A stretch of 37,551 nt of DNA from Prevotella corporis DSM 18810 = JCM 8529 (GTDB lineage: Bacteria; Bacteroidota; Bacteroidia; Bacteroidales; Bacteroidaceae), in contig NZ_AUME01000028.1 in NCBI RefSeq assembly GCF_000430525.1, positions 1-37,551 on the forward strand. The letters are read 5' to 3'. The notes beneath the pieces were generated by a model, which worked only from the letters and a program-made list of their open reading frames with translations, made no database searches and was not told where the DNA came from. The position numbers and the translations under genes are program-made. Shown here piece by piece: positions 7,907-16,211 of the stretch; positions within the stretch are counted from its first letter, which is position 1; each line of letters begins with the position of its first letter.

Positions 7907-8692
7907 ATGTTCTCAAATAAAATAAACATAATCATAATAATTTTATTGAGTTTATTGAACTCATCAATACAGGCTAAGGATTGGACTGCCGCGGACTTGC
8001 CTATTGTCCATTTGAAAGATGCCCGAAGATATGTTTGTGACCCTGAGAACATTTTGACAAAGGCTATGCGCGACTCGGCAGACTTTTATATTTCGAAATT
8101 AAGAAGAGAAAGTGGCATCGAATCTGTCTATGTAGTTGTTTCTCACGTTGCTGATGGCGATGTATTCCGAATCGCACAGGACATAGGAAATAAATATGGT
8201 GTAGGCGATAAAAAGACCAATCGCGGCCTTGTAGTTGTAATTGCCATTGATGATAGAAGCTATTTCATCGCACCAGGAGAAGGACTTGAAGGAGATTTGA
8301 CCGACTTGGAGTGCGACTTGATTGGTCGTGAGTGTATTGTGAAGAATATGCGTTTAGGGAATACTGACATGGCTGTGCTCTCAACGGCTAAGGCAATCTA
8401 TTCCAAATTCAAGACCGGCAAGGTCAATTTGCAAGACACCCAAGAAGATGAATCATCAGATATCTGGGCTTTAATCGTGCTAATGATTGTAATCCTGTGG
8501 TTGTACTGGGCTTTTAAAGGACGAGGTAATGGCGGTGGCAACCATGGTAACGTAAATCACGGCAGAGGATTCGGACCCATTATCTGGGGTAATCCCGGTC
8601 ATCTAAATGATAGTAACTTTGGTGGAGGATTCTCTGGAGGTAGTTTTGGCGGTGGCAGCTTCGGTGGCGGTGGTGCTGGCGGAGGCTGGTAA
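7907..8692 (+). CDS. TPM-domain membrane protein with glycine-rich tail
   Basis: Secreted or membrane-anchored protein with a TPM (YgcG/Psb32-like) domain. The 261 residues start with a signal peptide (about 1-23, ending SIQA). The TPM domain follows at about 38-175: NILTKAMRDSADFYI, ESVYVVVSHVADGD, NRGLVVVIAIDDRSYFIAPG. One membrane helix (about 185-203, IWALIVLMIVILWLYWAF) precedes a Gly-rich tail of repeated GGGSFGG type to the end. The domain would face the periplasm and the Gly tail the cytoplasm, or the reverse if the first helix is not cleaved. TPM genes are often paired with lemA, as here (44 bp apart). The family has been linked to membrane or photosystem maintenance, with phosphatase activity reported for plant members. 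No specific function can be assigned. Confidence 0.85.
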   Translation: MFSNKINIIIIILLSLLNSSIQAKDWTAADLPIVHLKDARRYVCDPENILTKAMRDSADFYISKLRRESGIESVYVVVSHVADGDVFRIAQDIGNKYGVGDKKTNRGLVVVIAIDDRSYFIAPGEGLEGDLTDLECDLIGRECIVKNMRLGNTDMAVLSTAKAIYSKFKTGKVNLQDTQEDESSDIWALIVLMIVILWLYWAFKGRGNGGGNHGNVNHGRGFGPIIWGNPGHLNDSNFGGGFSGGSFGGGSFGGGGAGGGW

Positions 8693-8736
8693 ATCATTCA
8701 AGAATAAACATTTATAATTTATAAACAAGAGTAGAT

Positions 8737-9321
8737 ATGAAAAGTAAGTCATTATTAATTTTAATAGGAATTGTTGTGGTATTGGGGCTTTGGGCATTTT
8801 CTGGCTATAATGGTATGGTGGATAAAGAAGAGGTAGTGACAACGGCTTTGGGAAATGTTGAGGCAGCCTACCAACGCCGTGCAGACATGATGCCGGCACT
8901 TGCCAAAATTGTTAAAGCTTATGCTCAGCACGAAAGAGGAACCTTTGAAGCTGTCACAAAAGCTCGCAATGCTGCCACTCAGGTTCATCTGGATGCTGAA
9001 AATCTTACCCCTGAAAAGATGCAAGAATTTGAAAATGCACAAAATCAGCTATCTCAAGCATTCTCTCGGTTGATTGCAGTAGCTGAATCTTATCCAGAAT
9101 TAAAGGCAAACGAAAACTTCTTATCCTTACAGAAACAAGAAGAGGGAACAGAAAACCGTATTAACGAAGCACGGAGAAAATATAACGAATCTGTGCAAGA
9201 CTATAATCAGACTATTCGTCACTTTCCCAATACGATAATCGCCAATATCTTCGGCTTTGATAAAAAGACAAAATTCCAAGCGGCTGCTGGTGCGGAAAAA
9301 GCCCCTGATTTGGATATTTAA
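8737..9321 (+). CDS. LemA family protein
   Basis: Small membrane-anchored helical protein of the LemA family. It has one N-terminal helix (about 4-22) and then a long alpha-helical domain. Family landmarks are visible: YNGMVDKEE near the membrane, QRRADMMPALAKIVKAYAQHE, ENFLSLQKQEEGTENRINEA, and the C-terminal YNESVQDYNQTIRHFPNTII with a Gly-Phe after it. 194 residues is normal. It follows the TPM gene by 44 bp and shares its promoter. Function is poorly understood; the pairing suggests the two act together at the cytoplasmic membrane (inference). Confidence 0.92.
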   Translation: MKSKSLLILIGIVVVLGLWAFSGYNGMVDKEEVVTTALGNVEAAYQRRADMMPALAKIVKAYAQHERGTFEAVTKARNAATQVHLDAENLTPEKMQEFENAQNQLSQAFSRLIAVAESYPELKANENFLSLQKQEEGTENRINEARRKYNESVQDYNQTIRHFPNTIIANIFGFDKKTKFQAAAGAEKAPDLDI

Positions 9322-9340
9322 TTCAATATCTCCCAAACAA

Positions 9341-9386
9341 AAATAATTAGCGTTGAGAGTTCCTGTCCCAATGCTAATTATTTTAT
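9341..9386. terminator. Bidirectional terminator between lemA and the acyl-CoA synthetase gene
   Basis: AAATAATTAGCGTTG (9341-9355) and CAATGCTAATTATTT (9369-9383) form a 15-bp stem with one G-U pair around a 13-base loop. T runs lie on both sides, so it can end the convergent transcripts of lemA and of the synthetase. Confidence 0.8.
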
Positions 9387-9470
9387 ATTGTAAATACTAA
9401 AATTTAGATAACCCCAACTTTGACAATAGTATCTTTTCAATACTATTCACAGTTGAAATTACTCAGATCC

Positions 9471-11132
9471 TTACGAGTAAAGATAACGTTTAATTGACTT
9501 TTTAGGTGTCTTCTCAAATTCTTCTTCTCTAATCTCAAGTTCTGCTATCTTGCAATAACTTGGGATAACAATATTAAGCTGTGTTCGGTTCTCTTCCATT
9601 ATGTTGCGAATATCGCTCTCGTTCAACCCTAAGGTTTTAGCTTCCTCATAGTCAGGATATACCAAGCCAACAAGCTTGTCTCCTCGTTGAACAACTAAGC
9701 ACTCGCTGACTAGTGGGAGAGAATTAAGTTTATCCTCAACTTCTTCGGGATAAATGTTTTGACCATTACTTCCCAAAATCATATTTTTAGAGCGTCCCTT
9801 AATAAATACATTTCCATCACTGTCAATTGTAGCCAAGTCTCCAGTATGGAACCATCCATCCTTATCTATTGTTTTATTCGTATCTTCGTCATTTTTGTAG
9901 TAACCAAGCAAAACATTTGGTCCCTTAGTTAAAATCTCACCTGGTACATTTTCTGGGTCAGCGCTGTCAATTCGGACTTGCTGATGCAGGACAGCCCGCC
10001 CACAAGATCCCTCTACAAATGTTTTCCAATCACTATAGCAGATAATCGGAGCACATTCCGTAGCACCGTATCCTACCGTAAATGGGAAATTAATATCCTT
10101 TAGGAATGCTTCGATTTCTTTATTCAAGGCAGCTCCACCTACTATTATTTGATAAAGATTTCCGCCAAAAGCCTCATAAACCTGATCCCGTATTTTTTCT
10201 TTCACCTTCTTATTAATCATCGGCATGTTAAGAAGCAGCTTCATGCGGTTGTTTTGTATCTGTGGAAAGACTTTCTTGCGTATTATCTTTTCAATAACCA
10301 ATGGAACCGTTATCATGAGAATAGGCTTTACATCTGCCAATGCTTGAGCAATAATTGCCGGAGAGGGCATACGTGTAAGGAAGAAAATATGGATTCCAGA
10401 CATGAACTCAAAGATAAATTCAAAAGCCATTCCATACATATGAGCCATAGGTAAGATACTAATTACATTATCACCAGGCTTAACCATTTTTCCTAACACA
10501 TTATTTGCAAAGTCAAGATTGCTCCACATGGCACGATAGGGTATCATTACACCTTTTGACCGACCGGTCGTACCACTTGTATAGTTAATCAAGGCTAACT
10601 CATCGCCATTTGCCTCACGATAATAATGGATATGTTCTTGACGGAAATACTTAGGGTATCTTTTCCCAAAAATCTCATTGAGGTGTTCTCTTGCATAAGT
10701 AAGTTTTTCTGTCCTGCTAACAATCAACGATAAATCAGGGAGATAGATAATTCCTTCAAGCGAAGGCATTTTGGTTGCATCTATCTGTGTGGAAACAACA
10801 TCGCCAACAAATAATATCTTCGAATCTGAATGATTAACAATATTATGAACTTGATCAGGAGTAAACTCATGTAAGATGGGTACGGCTACAGCCCCATAAG
10901 TAAGAATCGCTAAAAAAGAAACTGCCCACATAGAAGAATTTCGCCCACAAATAGCAATCTTATCTCTTTTTTGTACTCCACTTGCTTCAAACATGATATG
11001 AAGTTTCTCGATTTTACGAGCCACATCATGATATTGAAGTGTTTTTCCTTTATAATCAGTTAATGCATCAAGATCCCAATTGGTGATGATGCTCTTTTCG
11101 ATAATCTCGTTAAAACTTGGAAACTGTTCCAT
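9471..11132 (-). CDS. AMP-binding long-chain fatty acid-CoA ligase
   Basis: Activates a carboxylic acid, probably a long-chain fatty acid, as the acyl-adenylate and then the CoA thioester. The 553-residue protein carries the ANL superfamily blocks in order: the P-loop-like INYTSGTTGRSKGVM (about 180-195), GYGATECAPIICY, GWFHTGDLATIDSDG, and FIKGRSKNMILGSNGQNIYP with EEVEDKL. The final lysine region is KTPKKSIKRYLY. The pattern resembles FadD-type ligases of Bacteroidetes that salvage exogenous fatty acids; the chain-length preference cannot be read from sequence. It stands alone with its own promoter and converges on lemA. Confidence 0.9.
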   Translation of the reverse strand: MEQFPSFNEIIEKSIITNWDLDALTDYKGKTLQYHDVARKIEKLHIMFEASGVQKRDKIAICGRNSSMWAVSFLAILTYGAVAVPILHEFTPDQVHNIVNHSDSKILFVGDVVSTQIDATKMPSLEGIIYLPDLSLIVSRTEKLTYAREHLNEIFGKRYPKYFRQEHIHYYREANGDELALINYTSGTTGRSKGVMIPYRAMWSNLDFANNVLGKMVKPGDNVISILPMAHMYGMAFEFIFEFMSGIHIFFLTRMPSPAIIAQALADVKPILMITVPLVIEKIIRKKVFPQIQNNRMKLLLNMPMINKKVKEKIRDQVYEAFGGNLYQIIVGGAALNKEIEAFLKDINFPFTVGYGATECAPIICYSDWKTFVEGSCGRAVLHQQVRIDSADPENVPGEILTKGPNVLLGYYKNDEDTNKTIDKDGWFHTGDLATIDSDGNVFIKGRSKNMILGSNGQNIYPEEVEDKLNSLPLVSECLVVQRGDKLVGLVYPDYEEAKTLGLNESDIRNIMEENRTQLNIVIPSYCKIAELEIREEEFEKTPKKSIKRYLYS

Positions 11133-11155
11133 CGCTCATTTTTTATAATTGTGTG

Positions 11156-11187
11156 CAAAGTTAGAAAATTCCTTGCACATTTCAAAA
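11156..11187 (-). promoter_or_regulatory. Promoter of the acyl-CoA synthetase gene
   Basis: Read on the minus strand: TTTTG (11183-11187), 19 bp, TAACTTTG (11156-11163), then 23 bp to the ATG. Both elements and the spacing fit the Bacteroidetes consensus. Confidence 0.8.
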
Positions 11188-11366
11188 AATAATGTGCAGT
11201 AATTTAACCTAATATTGAGTTTTTTTTGATACGGAGAGTGATTCTTATTATATTTTAGCTGAACTTCTATGATTGGCTATTATCTCATGATAAGCTATAA
11301 CAATGGATTTTTGATTCAGCAATATTAAAAATTGTAATATATGTGGGCAAAAGTAAGAATATTTTT

Positions 11367-11388
11367 TACCTTTGTAAGGTTATAACCT
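11367..11388 (+). promoter_or_regulatory. -7 element followed by a 12-bp palindrome upstream of the prolyl oligopeptidase gene
   Basis: TACCTTTG (11367-11374) is followed at once by the perfect palindrome AGGTTATAACCT (11377-11388), which would cover the transcription start. No clear TTTG box is found upstream. The palindrome could be an operator or the base of a leader hairpin; which one is not known. The leader to ATG 11479 would be about 100 bases. Confidence 0.5.
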
Positions 11389-11478
11389 GGTACAGATATC
11401 TTTAAAAATTACATTAATAGATAATTCTATGATAATTGAACAAGATATGTCTGTGTCGTGAAGTTAACAGTTAAAAAT

Positions 11479-13584
11479 ATGAGAACAATTATTTTTTGGT
11501 CCGCAATCATGCTGACTTCAATAACCATGATGGGACAAGATTTCCACTATCCACAAGCACCTAAAGATTCTACTGTGGATGATTATTTTGGCATCAAAGT
11601 AAACGATCCTTTCCGACCACTTGAAAATGACCGAAGTGCAGAGACATCTGACTGGGTAGAGGCTGAGAACGCCATCACAAATTCTTATCTGGCTAAAATT
11701 CCATTCCGCAAAAAACTTTTGGACCGACTGACTGAAGTTGCAAACTATGAAAAAGTGGGAGTCCCATTCGAGAAACATGACAAATGGTATATTTTTCGCA
11801 ATAACGGTTTACAGAACCAGAGTGTGTTATATCAAATGGATCGGCTAAATGGCGAGCAACGCGTTTTCTTAGACCCCAATAAGTTAAGCAATGATGGAAC
11901 GGTGGCTTTACAAAGCACAACTTTCTCAAACAATGGGAAATACATGGCTTATGTAATTTCGCGTAGTGGCAGTGATTGGCAAGAGATTTATGTGAAGGAT
12001 GTAGCAACCGGCTCTGTCTTGGACGATCATATTATGTGGGCAAAGTTTAGCGGAGCAGTTTGGTGTGGCGATGGTTTTTATTACAGCGCCTACGATGCAC
12101 CTACCCAAGGAAAGGAGTTTAATGGAATAAACGAAGTACACAAGATATACTTTCACAAAATAGGAACTCCCCAGAGCGAGGATGTTCTTTTCTATCAGAA
12201 TCCTTGTTATCCCCTTAGATTCTATAGCGTGAGTATCAATGAGGATGAAACTTTGATGTTCCTCTATGAGAGTGGTGGCGGATCAGGAACTAATCTCTAC
12301 GTCAGAGATCTTCGTGTGCCTAATTCGCAATTCATTCAGATGACCTCCAATATGGACATGCAGTATTCCCCGATAGAAATAATTGGAGAGAAAATCTATA
12401 TGTTCACCAACGATGGAGCGCCAATGAATCGACTGATGGTGACAGACTTGAAGCATCCGGCATTTAAAGATTGGAAGGTTGTTGTGCCAGAGTCGTCGGA
12501 AGTTCTCGAAGATGTCACGTTCGTGGATGACAAAATGATCCTTTCCTATAGTAAAGATGCTTCCAGTCACGCTTTTCTTTACACATTGGAAGGCAAACTG
12601 ATCCGGGAAATAAAGCTGCCATCCTTGGGTAGAGCAAGATTTTATGGTAAGCGTCAGCACAAGGAATGTCTCTACAGTTTCTCATCCTTCACTGTCCCAG
12701 GAACAATTTACCAGTACGATGTAGCCACAAATTCAAGCTCTGTTTATGCAGCACCAAAAGTAAACTTCGATGCCAGCAAATTTATTACCAAGCAAGTCTT
12801 TTTTAGTAGTAGAGATGGTGCGAAGATACCAATGTTCTTGACTTACAAAAAAGACTTGAGACGAAACGGCAAAAACCCTGTATATCTTTATGGTTATGGA
12901 GGTTTCAATATCTCTTTGTATCCTAATTTCTCCTCCATGCGTATCCCATTCCTTGAAAATGGAGGTATTTATGCTCAGGTAAATCTTCGTGGCGGAAGTG
13001 AATATGGAGAAGAATGGCATTTGGCTGGTACAAAAATGAACAAACAGAATGTGTTTGACGATTTTATCTCTGCAGCTGAATGGCTTATTAAAAACAATTA
13101 CAGCAACAAGAACAAACTTGCAATTGTTGGTGGCAGCAATGGCGGTTTACTTATCGGTGCATGTATGACCCAGCGTCCTGATTTGTATAAAGTCTGTATT
13201 CCGCAAGTGGGAGTTATGGACATGCTCCGCTACCACAAATTTACGATTGGTTGGAATTGGGCTCCAGACTATGGCACAAGTGAGGACAGTAAAGAAATGT
13301 TCGAATACCTAAAGGGTTATTCCCCGCTGCACAATATTAAACCGGGCACCATTTACCCTGCAACTCTTGTTACTACTGCTGACCATGACGACCGTGTCGT
13401 ACCGGCGCACTCGTTCAAATTTGCGGCAACTTTACAAGAATGCCAAGGAGGAACTGCACCCGTACTAATTCGTATCGACAAAAAGGCTGGACATGGCGGG
13501 GGAAAGCCACTTAGCAAGCAGCTTGAAGAATATGCTGATATCTATGGATTTGTGATGTATCATTTAGGCATGAAAATCAAATAA
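11479..13584 (+). CDS. Prolyl oligopeptidase family serine peptidase (S9A)
   Basis: Serine peptidase that cuts short peptides after proline, probably in the periplasm. From ATG 11479 the product is 701 residues and starts with a signal peptide ending near MMGQ. A GTG at 11458 would add seven residues that weaken the signal. A seven-bladed propeller fills about 70-410 and the alpha/beta-hydrolase domain the rest. Catalytic residues are visible: Ser553 in GGSNGG, Asp in TTADHDDRVVPAHS, and His in KAGHGGG. Just before it, YGYGGFNISLYPNFSS and NLRGGSEYGEEWH are S9A hallmarks. The length matches mammalian and bacterial prolyl oligopeptidases. The role is likely in peptide scavenging. Confidence 0.93.
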   Translation: MRTIIFWSAIMLTSITMMGQDFHYPQAPKDSTVDDYFGIKVNDPFRPLENDRSAETSDWVEAENAITNSYLAKIPFRKKLLDRLTEVANYEKVGVPFEKHDKWYIFRNNGLQNQSVLYQMDRLNGEQRVFLDPNKLSNDGTVALQSTTFSNNGKYMAYVISRSGSDWQEIYVKDVATGSVLDDHIMWAKFSGAVWCGDGFYYSAYDAPTQGKEFNGINEVHKIYFHKIGTPQSEDVLFYQNPCYPLRFYSVSINEDETLMFLYESGGGSGTNLYVRDLRVPNSQFIQMTSNMDMQYSPIEIIGEKIYMFTNDGAPMNRLMVTDLKHPAFKDWKVVVPESSEVLEDVTFVDDKMILSYSKDASSHAFLYTLEGKLIREIKLPSLGRARFYGKRQHKECLYSFSSFTVPGTIYQYDVATNSSSVYAAPKVNFDASKFITKQVFFSSRDGAKIPMFLTYKKDLRRNGKNPVYLYGYGGFNISLYPNFSSMRIPFLENGGIYAQVNLRGGSEYGEEWHLAGTKMNKQNVFDDFISAAEWLIKNNYSNKNKLAIVGGSNGGLLIGACMTQRPDLYKVCIPQVGVMDMLRYHKFTIGWNWAPDYGTSEDSKEMFEYLKGYSPLHNIKPGTIYPATLVTTADHDDRVVPAHSFKFAATLQECQGGTAPVLIRIDKKAGHGGGKPLSKQLEEYADIYGFVMYHLGMKIK

Positions 13585-13735
13585 GTATAATTATTTTGAA
13601 GCATTCACGGCTTGAACACTATCATTGCTGTGAATGTTCCAAGAATACACAATAGGTAAAGTGACTTTCAATCTTTGAAATCATTGGGGAAAATTATTAA
13701 GATACTAATGAATAACCTACCTAATCGTTTGTTTG

Positions 13736-14683
13736 ATGAAAGAAAGAAATAAGAGTAGTAATGGGGGAATGTTGAGTGTGATTGCCGCTTTGGGTGCAAA
13801 CATTCTTGTGGCAATATCTAAGTTTATTGGCTATGCAATTTCTGGTTCTATTGCAATGCTTAACGAATCCATTCACAGTGTCGTTGATTGTGCTAATCAA
13901 ATATTACTTCTTATTGGCGACAGGCAATCAAAGAAAGGAAAATCTGCCATTCATCCTTTTGGACAAGCGAGGGCGAAGTATTTCTATAGCATCATCGTTG
14001 CCATGATGCTATTTTTCTGCGGAGGTGCACTTGGTATCATGGAAGCTTCTGAAAAGATTCTTCTTGCAGAACATTATGTAGAAAAATCATGGATTGTACT
14101 TGCTATCCTATTGATTGGTATTATCATAGAATCATTCAGTCTGCACATAGCTCTAAAGGAAATCAAGGTACTAAACAAGGAAAAACTACCGCTCTATAAA
14201 TTCTTAAAAGAGAGTCGTCATAGCGAAATTTTAATTATTTTTGCCGAAGACAGTTGTGCGTTAATTGGCTTGTTGTTAGCCATTATCGGAACAATTCTAA
14301 GCTTCCTGACTAACAATGCTTTCTACGATGCTCTCTCTGGCTTGTTGATTGGTATATTATTATGTTCTTCGGCCTTATTGCTGGTAAGGGAGTTTTACAG
14401 CCTCTTGGTAGGGGAGAGCGTTTCAAACAAGGACTTGGCCCTGATAAAACTATCCTTTAGTAGACCTGAAGTAACTAAGTTAATCGATATCAAGACAATA
14501 CACCTTAGCCCAGTCGATATTTTTCTTGCAGCAAAAATAGATGTAAATGCTGGTGATCAAGAGAAGATATCTCAGTTAATAAATGATATTGAAAGAAATA
14601 TCAGAGCTGATTTTCCGGATTATACTGTATATATCTATATTGAAACAGATAAGTTTCAAAATGACTATCATAGGGATATTTAG
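13736..14683 (+). CDS. Cation diffusion facilitator family metal transporter
   Basis: Inner-membrane metal/proton antiporter, probably exporting Zn or a similar divalent ion. The 315-residue protein has six predicted membrane helices. The metal-site motif in helix 2 is ESIHSVVDCANQ (His47, Asp51), followed by the loop GDRQSKKGKSAIHPFGQARAKYF, typical of the ZnT9-like branch. Helix 5 has FAEDSCALIG, where the acidic pair replaces the usual HxxxD His. The C-terminal cytoplasmic domain (about 235-315) has the ferredoxin-like fold seen in CDF proteins. ATG at 13736 is preferred to the TTG just before it. The ion specificity is not certain because helix 5 lacks a His. Confidence 0.9.
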   Translation: MKERNKSSNGGMLSVIAALGANILVAISKFIGYAISGSIAMLNESIHSVVDCANQILLLIGDRQSKKGKSAIHPFGQARAKYFYSIIVAMMLFFCGGALGIMEASEKILLAEHYVEKSWIVLAILLIGIIIESFSLHIALKEIKVLNKEKLPLYKFLKESRHSEILIIFAEDSCALIGLLLAIIGTILSFLTNNAFYDALSGLLIGILLCSSALLLVREFYSLLVGESVSNKDLALIKLSFSRPEVTKLIDIKTIHLSPVDIFLAAKIDVNAGDQEKISQLINDIERNIRADFPDYTVYIYIETDKFQNDYHRDI

Positions 14684-14742
14684 AGAATTTATAACTAACT
14701 GTTTGTCAGTGTGATGTATTTTTCGTCATCTTGCATGGGGAA

Positions 14743-14940
14743 TTAGCTGAAATTCCCCACATAAAAAACCTTCTTTGCAATGGCAAGCAACAGGTAATTG
14801 GAGATATCAATCAATATTAGCGAGAAGACTACATTCTAGCTCGCTCCGTAGAACAACTTGATATGCAGTTGCTTTATCCATTTGAAGAAGCATTCCTCCT
14901 GCCAGTGTTCTCGGTGGAGTTCTGCTATAGTCAGGTAGGA
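14743..14940 (-). pseudogene. Decayed C-terminal fragment of an IS4-type transposase
   Basis: Read on the minus strand from 14940, the frame gives LTIAELHREHWQEECFFKWI and then KQLHIKLFYGAS before a stop. A second frame continues with DISNYLLLAIAKKVFYVGN and a stop. Together these match the conserved end of IS4-family transposases of Bacteroidetes: a REHWQ.E.FFKWIKQ block with the catalytic Glu, then a YLL.AIAKK helix. The upstream part of the gene and clear terminal repeats are absent, and the reading frame is broken, so this is an inactive relic. The exact IS group is not established. Confidence 0.7.
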
Positions 14941-14999
14941 GTGAAAAATAAATAAGTAGATATATAATTCTCAATTGTTACAAAATTTAACTAATTTAA

Positions 15000-15031
15000 T
15001 TTGTAATTTGTTCAAATTTCATTTACCTTTG
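15000..15031 (+). promoter_or_regulatory. Promoter of the rubredoxin gene
   Basis: TTTG (15000-15003), 20-bp spacer, TACCTTTG (15024-15031), then about 44 bp to the ATG at 15076. Confidence 0.75.
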
Positions 15032-15075
15032 TTGCATCATTTTGATAAATTAATAATTTAAAATACAAGTACATT

Positions 15076-15240
15076 ATGAAGAAATACGAATGTGAGACAT
15101 GTGGATATGTCTATGATCCAGCAGTAGGTGATCCTGATGGTGGCATTGCCCCTGGTACAGCTTTTGAAGATATTCCTGATGATTGGGTATGCCCATTGTG
15201 TGGAGTAGGCAAGGACGATTTCATTGTAGTGGAAGATTAA
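15076..15240 (+). CDS. Rubredoxin
   Basis: Small one-iron electron carrier of the cytoplasm. The 54-residue protein starts [15 protein letters not shown] and has the two CxxC knuckles that bind a single Fe: Cys6/Cys9 (CETC) and Cys39/Cys42 (CPLC). The spacing and the aromatic and acidic core residues (Tyr4, Tyr11, Tyr13, Trp37, Phe49) are those of classic clostridial-type rubredoxins. In anaerobes it usually passes electrons to peroxide- or superoxide-reducing enzymes; no such partner is next to it. It has its own promoter and a strong terminator, so it is probably a single-gene transcript. Confidence 0.97.
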   Translation: MKKYECETCGYVYDPAVGDPDGGIAPGTAFEDIPDDWVCPLCGVGKDDFIVVED

Positions 15241-15265
15241 TTGCTATTCAATATGAAATGCGAAG

Positions 15266-15295
15266 AGGATATGACAACTGTCATATCCTTTTTTA
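15266..15295 (+). terminator. Rho-independent terminator after rubredoxin
   Basis: AGGATATGACA (15266-15276) pairs with TGTCATATCCT (15279-15289), followed by a T run. It lies 26 bp after the stop codon. Confidence 0.9.
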
Positions 15296-15345
15296 TAGTT
15301 TGCTTTTGAATATTGTTTATTGGTAAAGGCTTAATTTAGAATATT

Positions 15346-15375
15346 AAAAAAGGACTTAGAATAATTCTAAGTCCT
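15346..15375 (-). terminator. Rho-independent terminator of tRNA-Arg
   Basis: On the minus strand, GGACTTAGAAT and its complement form a stem that ends in TTTTTT. The stem begins one or two bases after the tRNA's CCA end, so terminator and tRNA are practically fused. Confidence 0.85.
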
Positions 15376-15452
15376 TGGTGATTCCGGAGGGATTCAAACC
15401 CGCAACCTCTTGATCCGTAGTCAAGTGCTCTATTCAGTTGAGCTACGGAACC
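15376..15452 (-). tRNA. tRNA-Arg, anticodon ACG
   Basis: The minus strand folds as a 77-base tRNA. The acceptor stem GGTTCCG pairs with CGGAATC (one G-U). The anticodon stem CTTGA/TCAAG holds the loop CTACGGA with anticodon ACG. The T arm is GCGGG TTTGAAT CCCTC. The discriminator is A and CCA is encoded. ACG is normally edited to ICG to read CGU, CGC and CGA. Confidence 0.95.
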
Positions 15453-15496
15453 ATTTTAAATGGTGCAGTCAATACTTGATTTCTTGATTGCGTGTG

Positions 15497-15528
15497 CAAA
15501 GGTACTGCTTTTAGCTGAATCCACCAAA
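15497..15528 (-). promoter_or_regulatory. Promoter of tRNA-Arg
   Basis: Minus strand: TTTG (15525-15528), 20 bp, TACCTTTG (15497-15504), with the mature tRNA 5' end 44 bp further on. Confidence 0.75.
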
Positions 15529-15548
15529 TTTTTAACCTTGTTTTTTTA

Positions 15549-16190
15549 CTATTTCTGATTCTCGTCATGCAAAACTGGTAAAGTTATATGGTAACAAACT
15601 GCTACAAAGCGTATTATGCAGATAAGTAAAAAAGTCGCTATCACCGTCAATGTTATACTGCAATTGAGATTAAACATTCCCCAATAAAGCAATCCTCCGG
15701 CAACGCTTGCTATGGCATATATTTCTTTATGAAAAATCACCGGGACGTTGTTTAGCAAAACATCTCGGATGATTCCTCCAGCAACTCCAGTAATGCACCC
15801 CATGACAATAGCTAACCAAAAAGGATACCCCATGGTTAACGTTTTTTGCAGGCCAGCAATAGTGAAGAATGCCAAGCCTAGGGTGTCGAACACGAACCAT
15901 GCGTTGTCCAATCGCTTCATCATCTTCCTTGATATGATAGCTAAGACCAATGCTAATGCTGTGAAGAGCAGATATCGTATATCAGTAGTCCAGAACGGGG
16001 AAACACCAAGCATCACATCGCGGATTGTACCACCCCCGATCGCTACGGTAAAGCCGCATACATATCCTCCGAACCAATCAAAATGCTTTGCTGCTGCATG
16101 TCTGATTCCTGATATAGCGAAGGCAAATGTACCCAAAGTCTCAATAATCACCTGTAATGTATGTACAAGTTGCGGGTCGTTATATGTCAT
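15549..16190 (-). CDS. TRIC-family (YicG/UPF0126) membrane channel protein
   Basis: Predicted inner-membrane protein of the prokaryotic TRIC family, which forms trimeric cation channels. The 213-residue protein shows two repeats of a three-helix unit, each with the family signature: GTFAFAISGIRHA then CGFTVAIGGGTIRDVMLG, and DTLGLAFFTIAGLQKT then CITGVAGGIIRDVLL. The GGG.IRD and GG.IRD motifs form the pore kinks in known structures. A seventh helix ends the protein. It starts 21 bp after the dehydrogenase gene and is probably the third gene of the rarA transcript. The physiological ion is not known from sequence. Confidence 0.92.
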   Translation of the reverse strand: MTYNDPQLVHTLQVIIETLGTFAFAISGIRHAAAKHFDWFGGYVCGFTVAIGGGTIRDVMLGVSPFWTTDIRYLLFTALALVLAIISRKMMKRLDNAWFVFDTLGLAFFTIAGLQKTLTMGYPFWLAIVMGCITGVAGGIIRDVLLNNVPVIFHKEIYAIASVAGGLLYWGMFNLNCSITLTVIATFLLICIIRFVAVCYHITLPVLHDENQK

Positions 16191-16211
16191 TAAACTTGAT
16201 TGAAGCTGAAA

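Larger units (their letters stand above)
14684..15075. other. Intergenic region with a hairpin and insertion-sequence relic
   Basis: This 392-bp stretch holds a perfect 8-bp stem (GGGGAATT, 14737-14744; AATTCCCC, 14751-14758) that is not followed by a T run, a transposase remnant (14743-14940) and the rubredoxin promoter (15000-15031). No other gene is seen. Confidence 0.6.

Noticed and set aside
7907..9321. TPM-LemA pair as a new system
   Set aside because: The pairing is well known in many bacteria, although its function is poorly defined.
13602..13638. Hairpin after the prolyl oligopeptidase gene
   Set aside because: CATTCAC and GTGAATG can pair, but the loop is about 20 bases and no T run follows.
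14737..14758. Terminator after the CDF transporter gene
   Set aside because: The 8-bp stem is perfect but has no T run on either strand, and half of it is coding sequence of the transposase relic.
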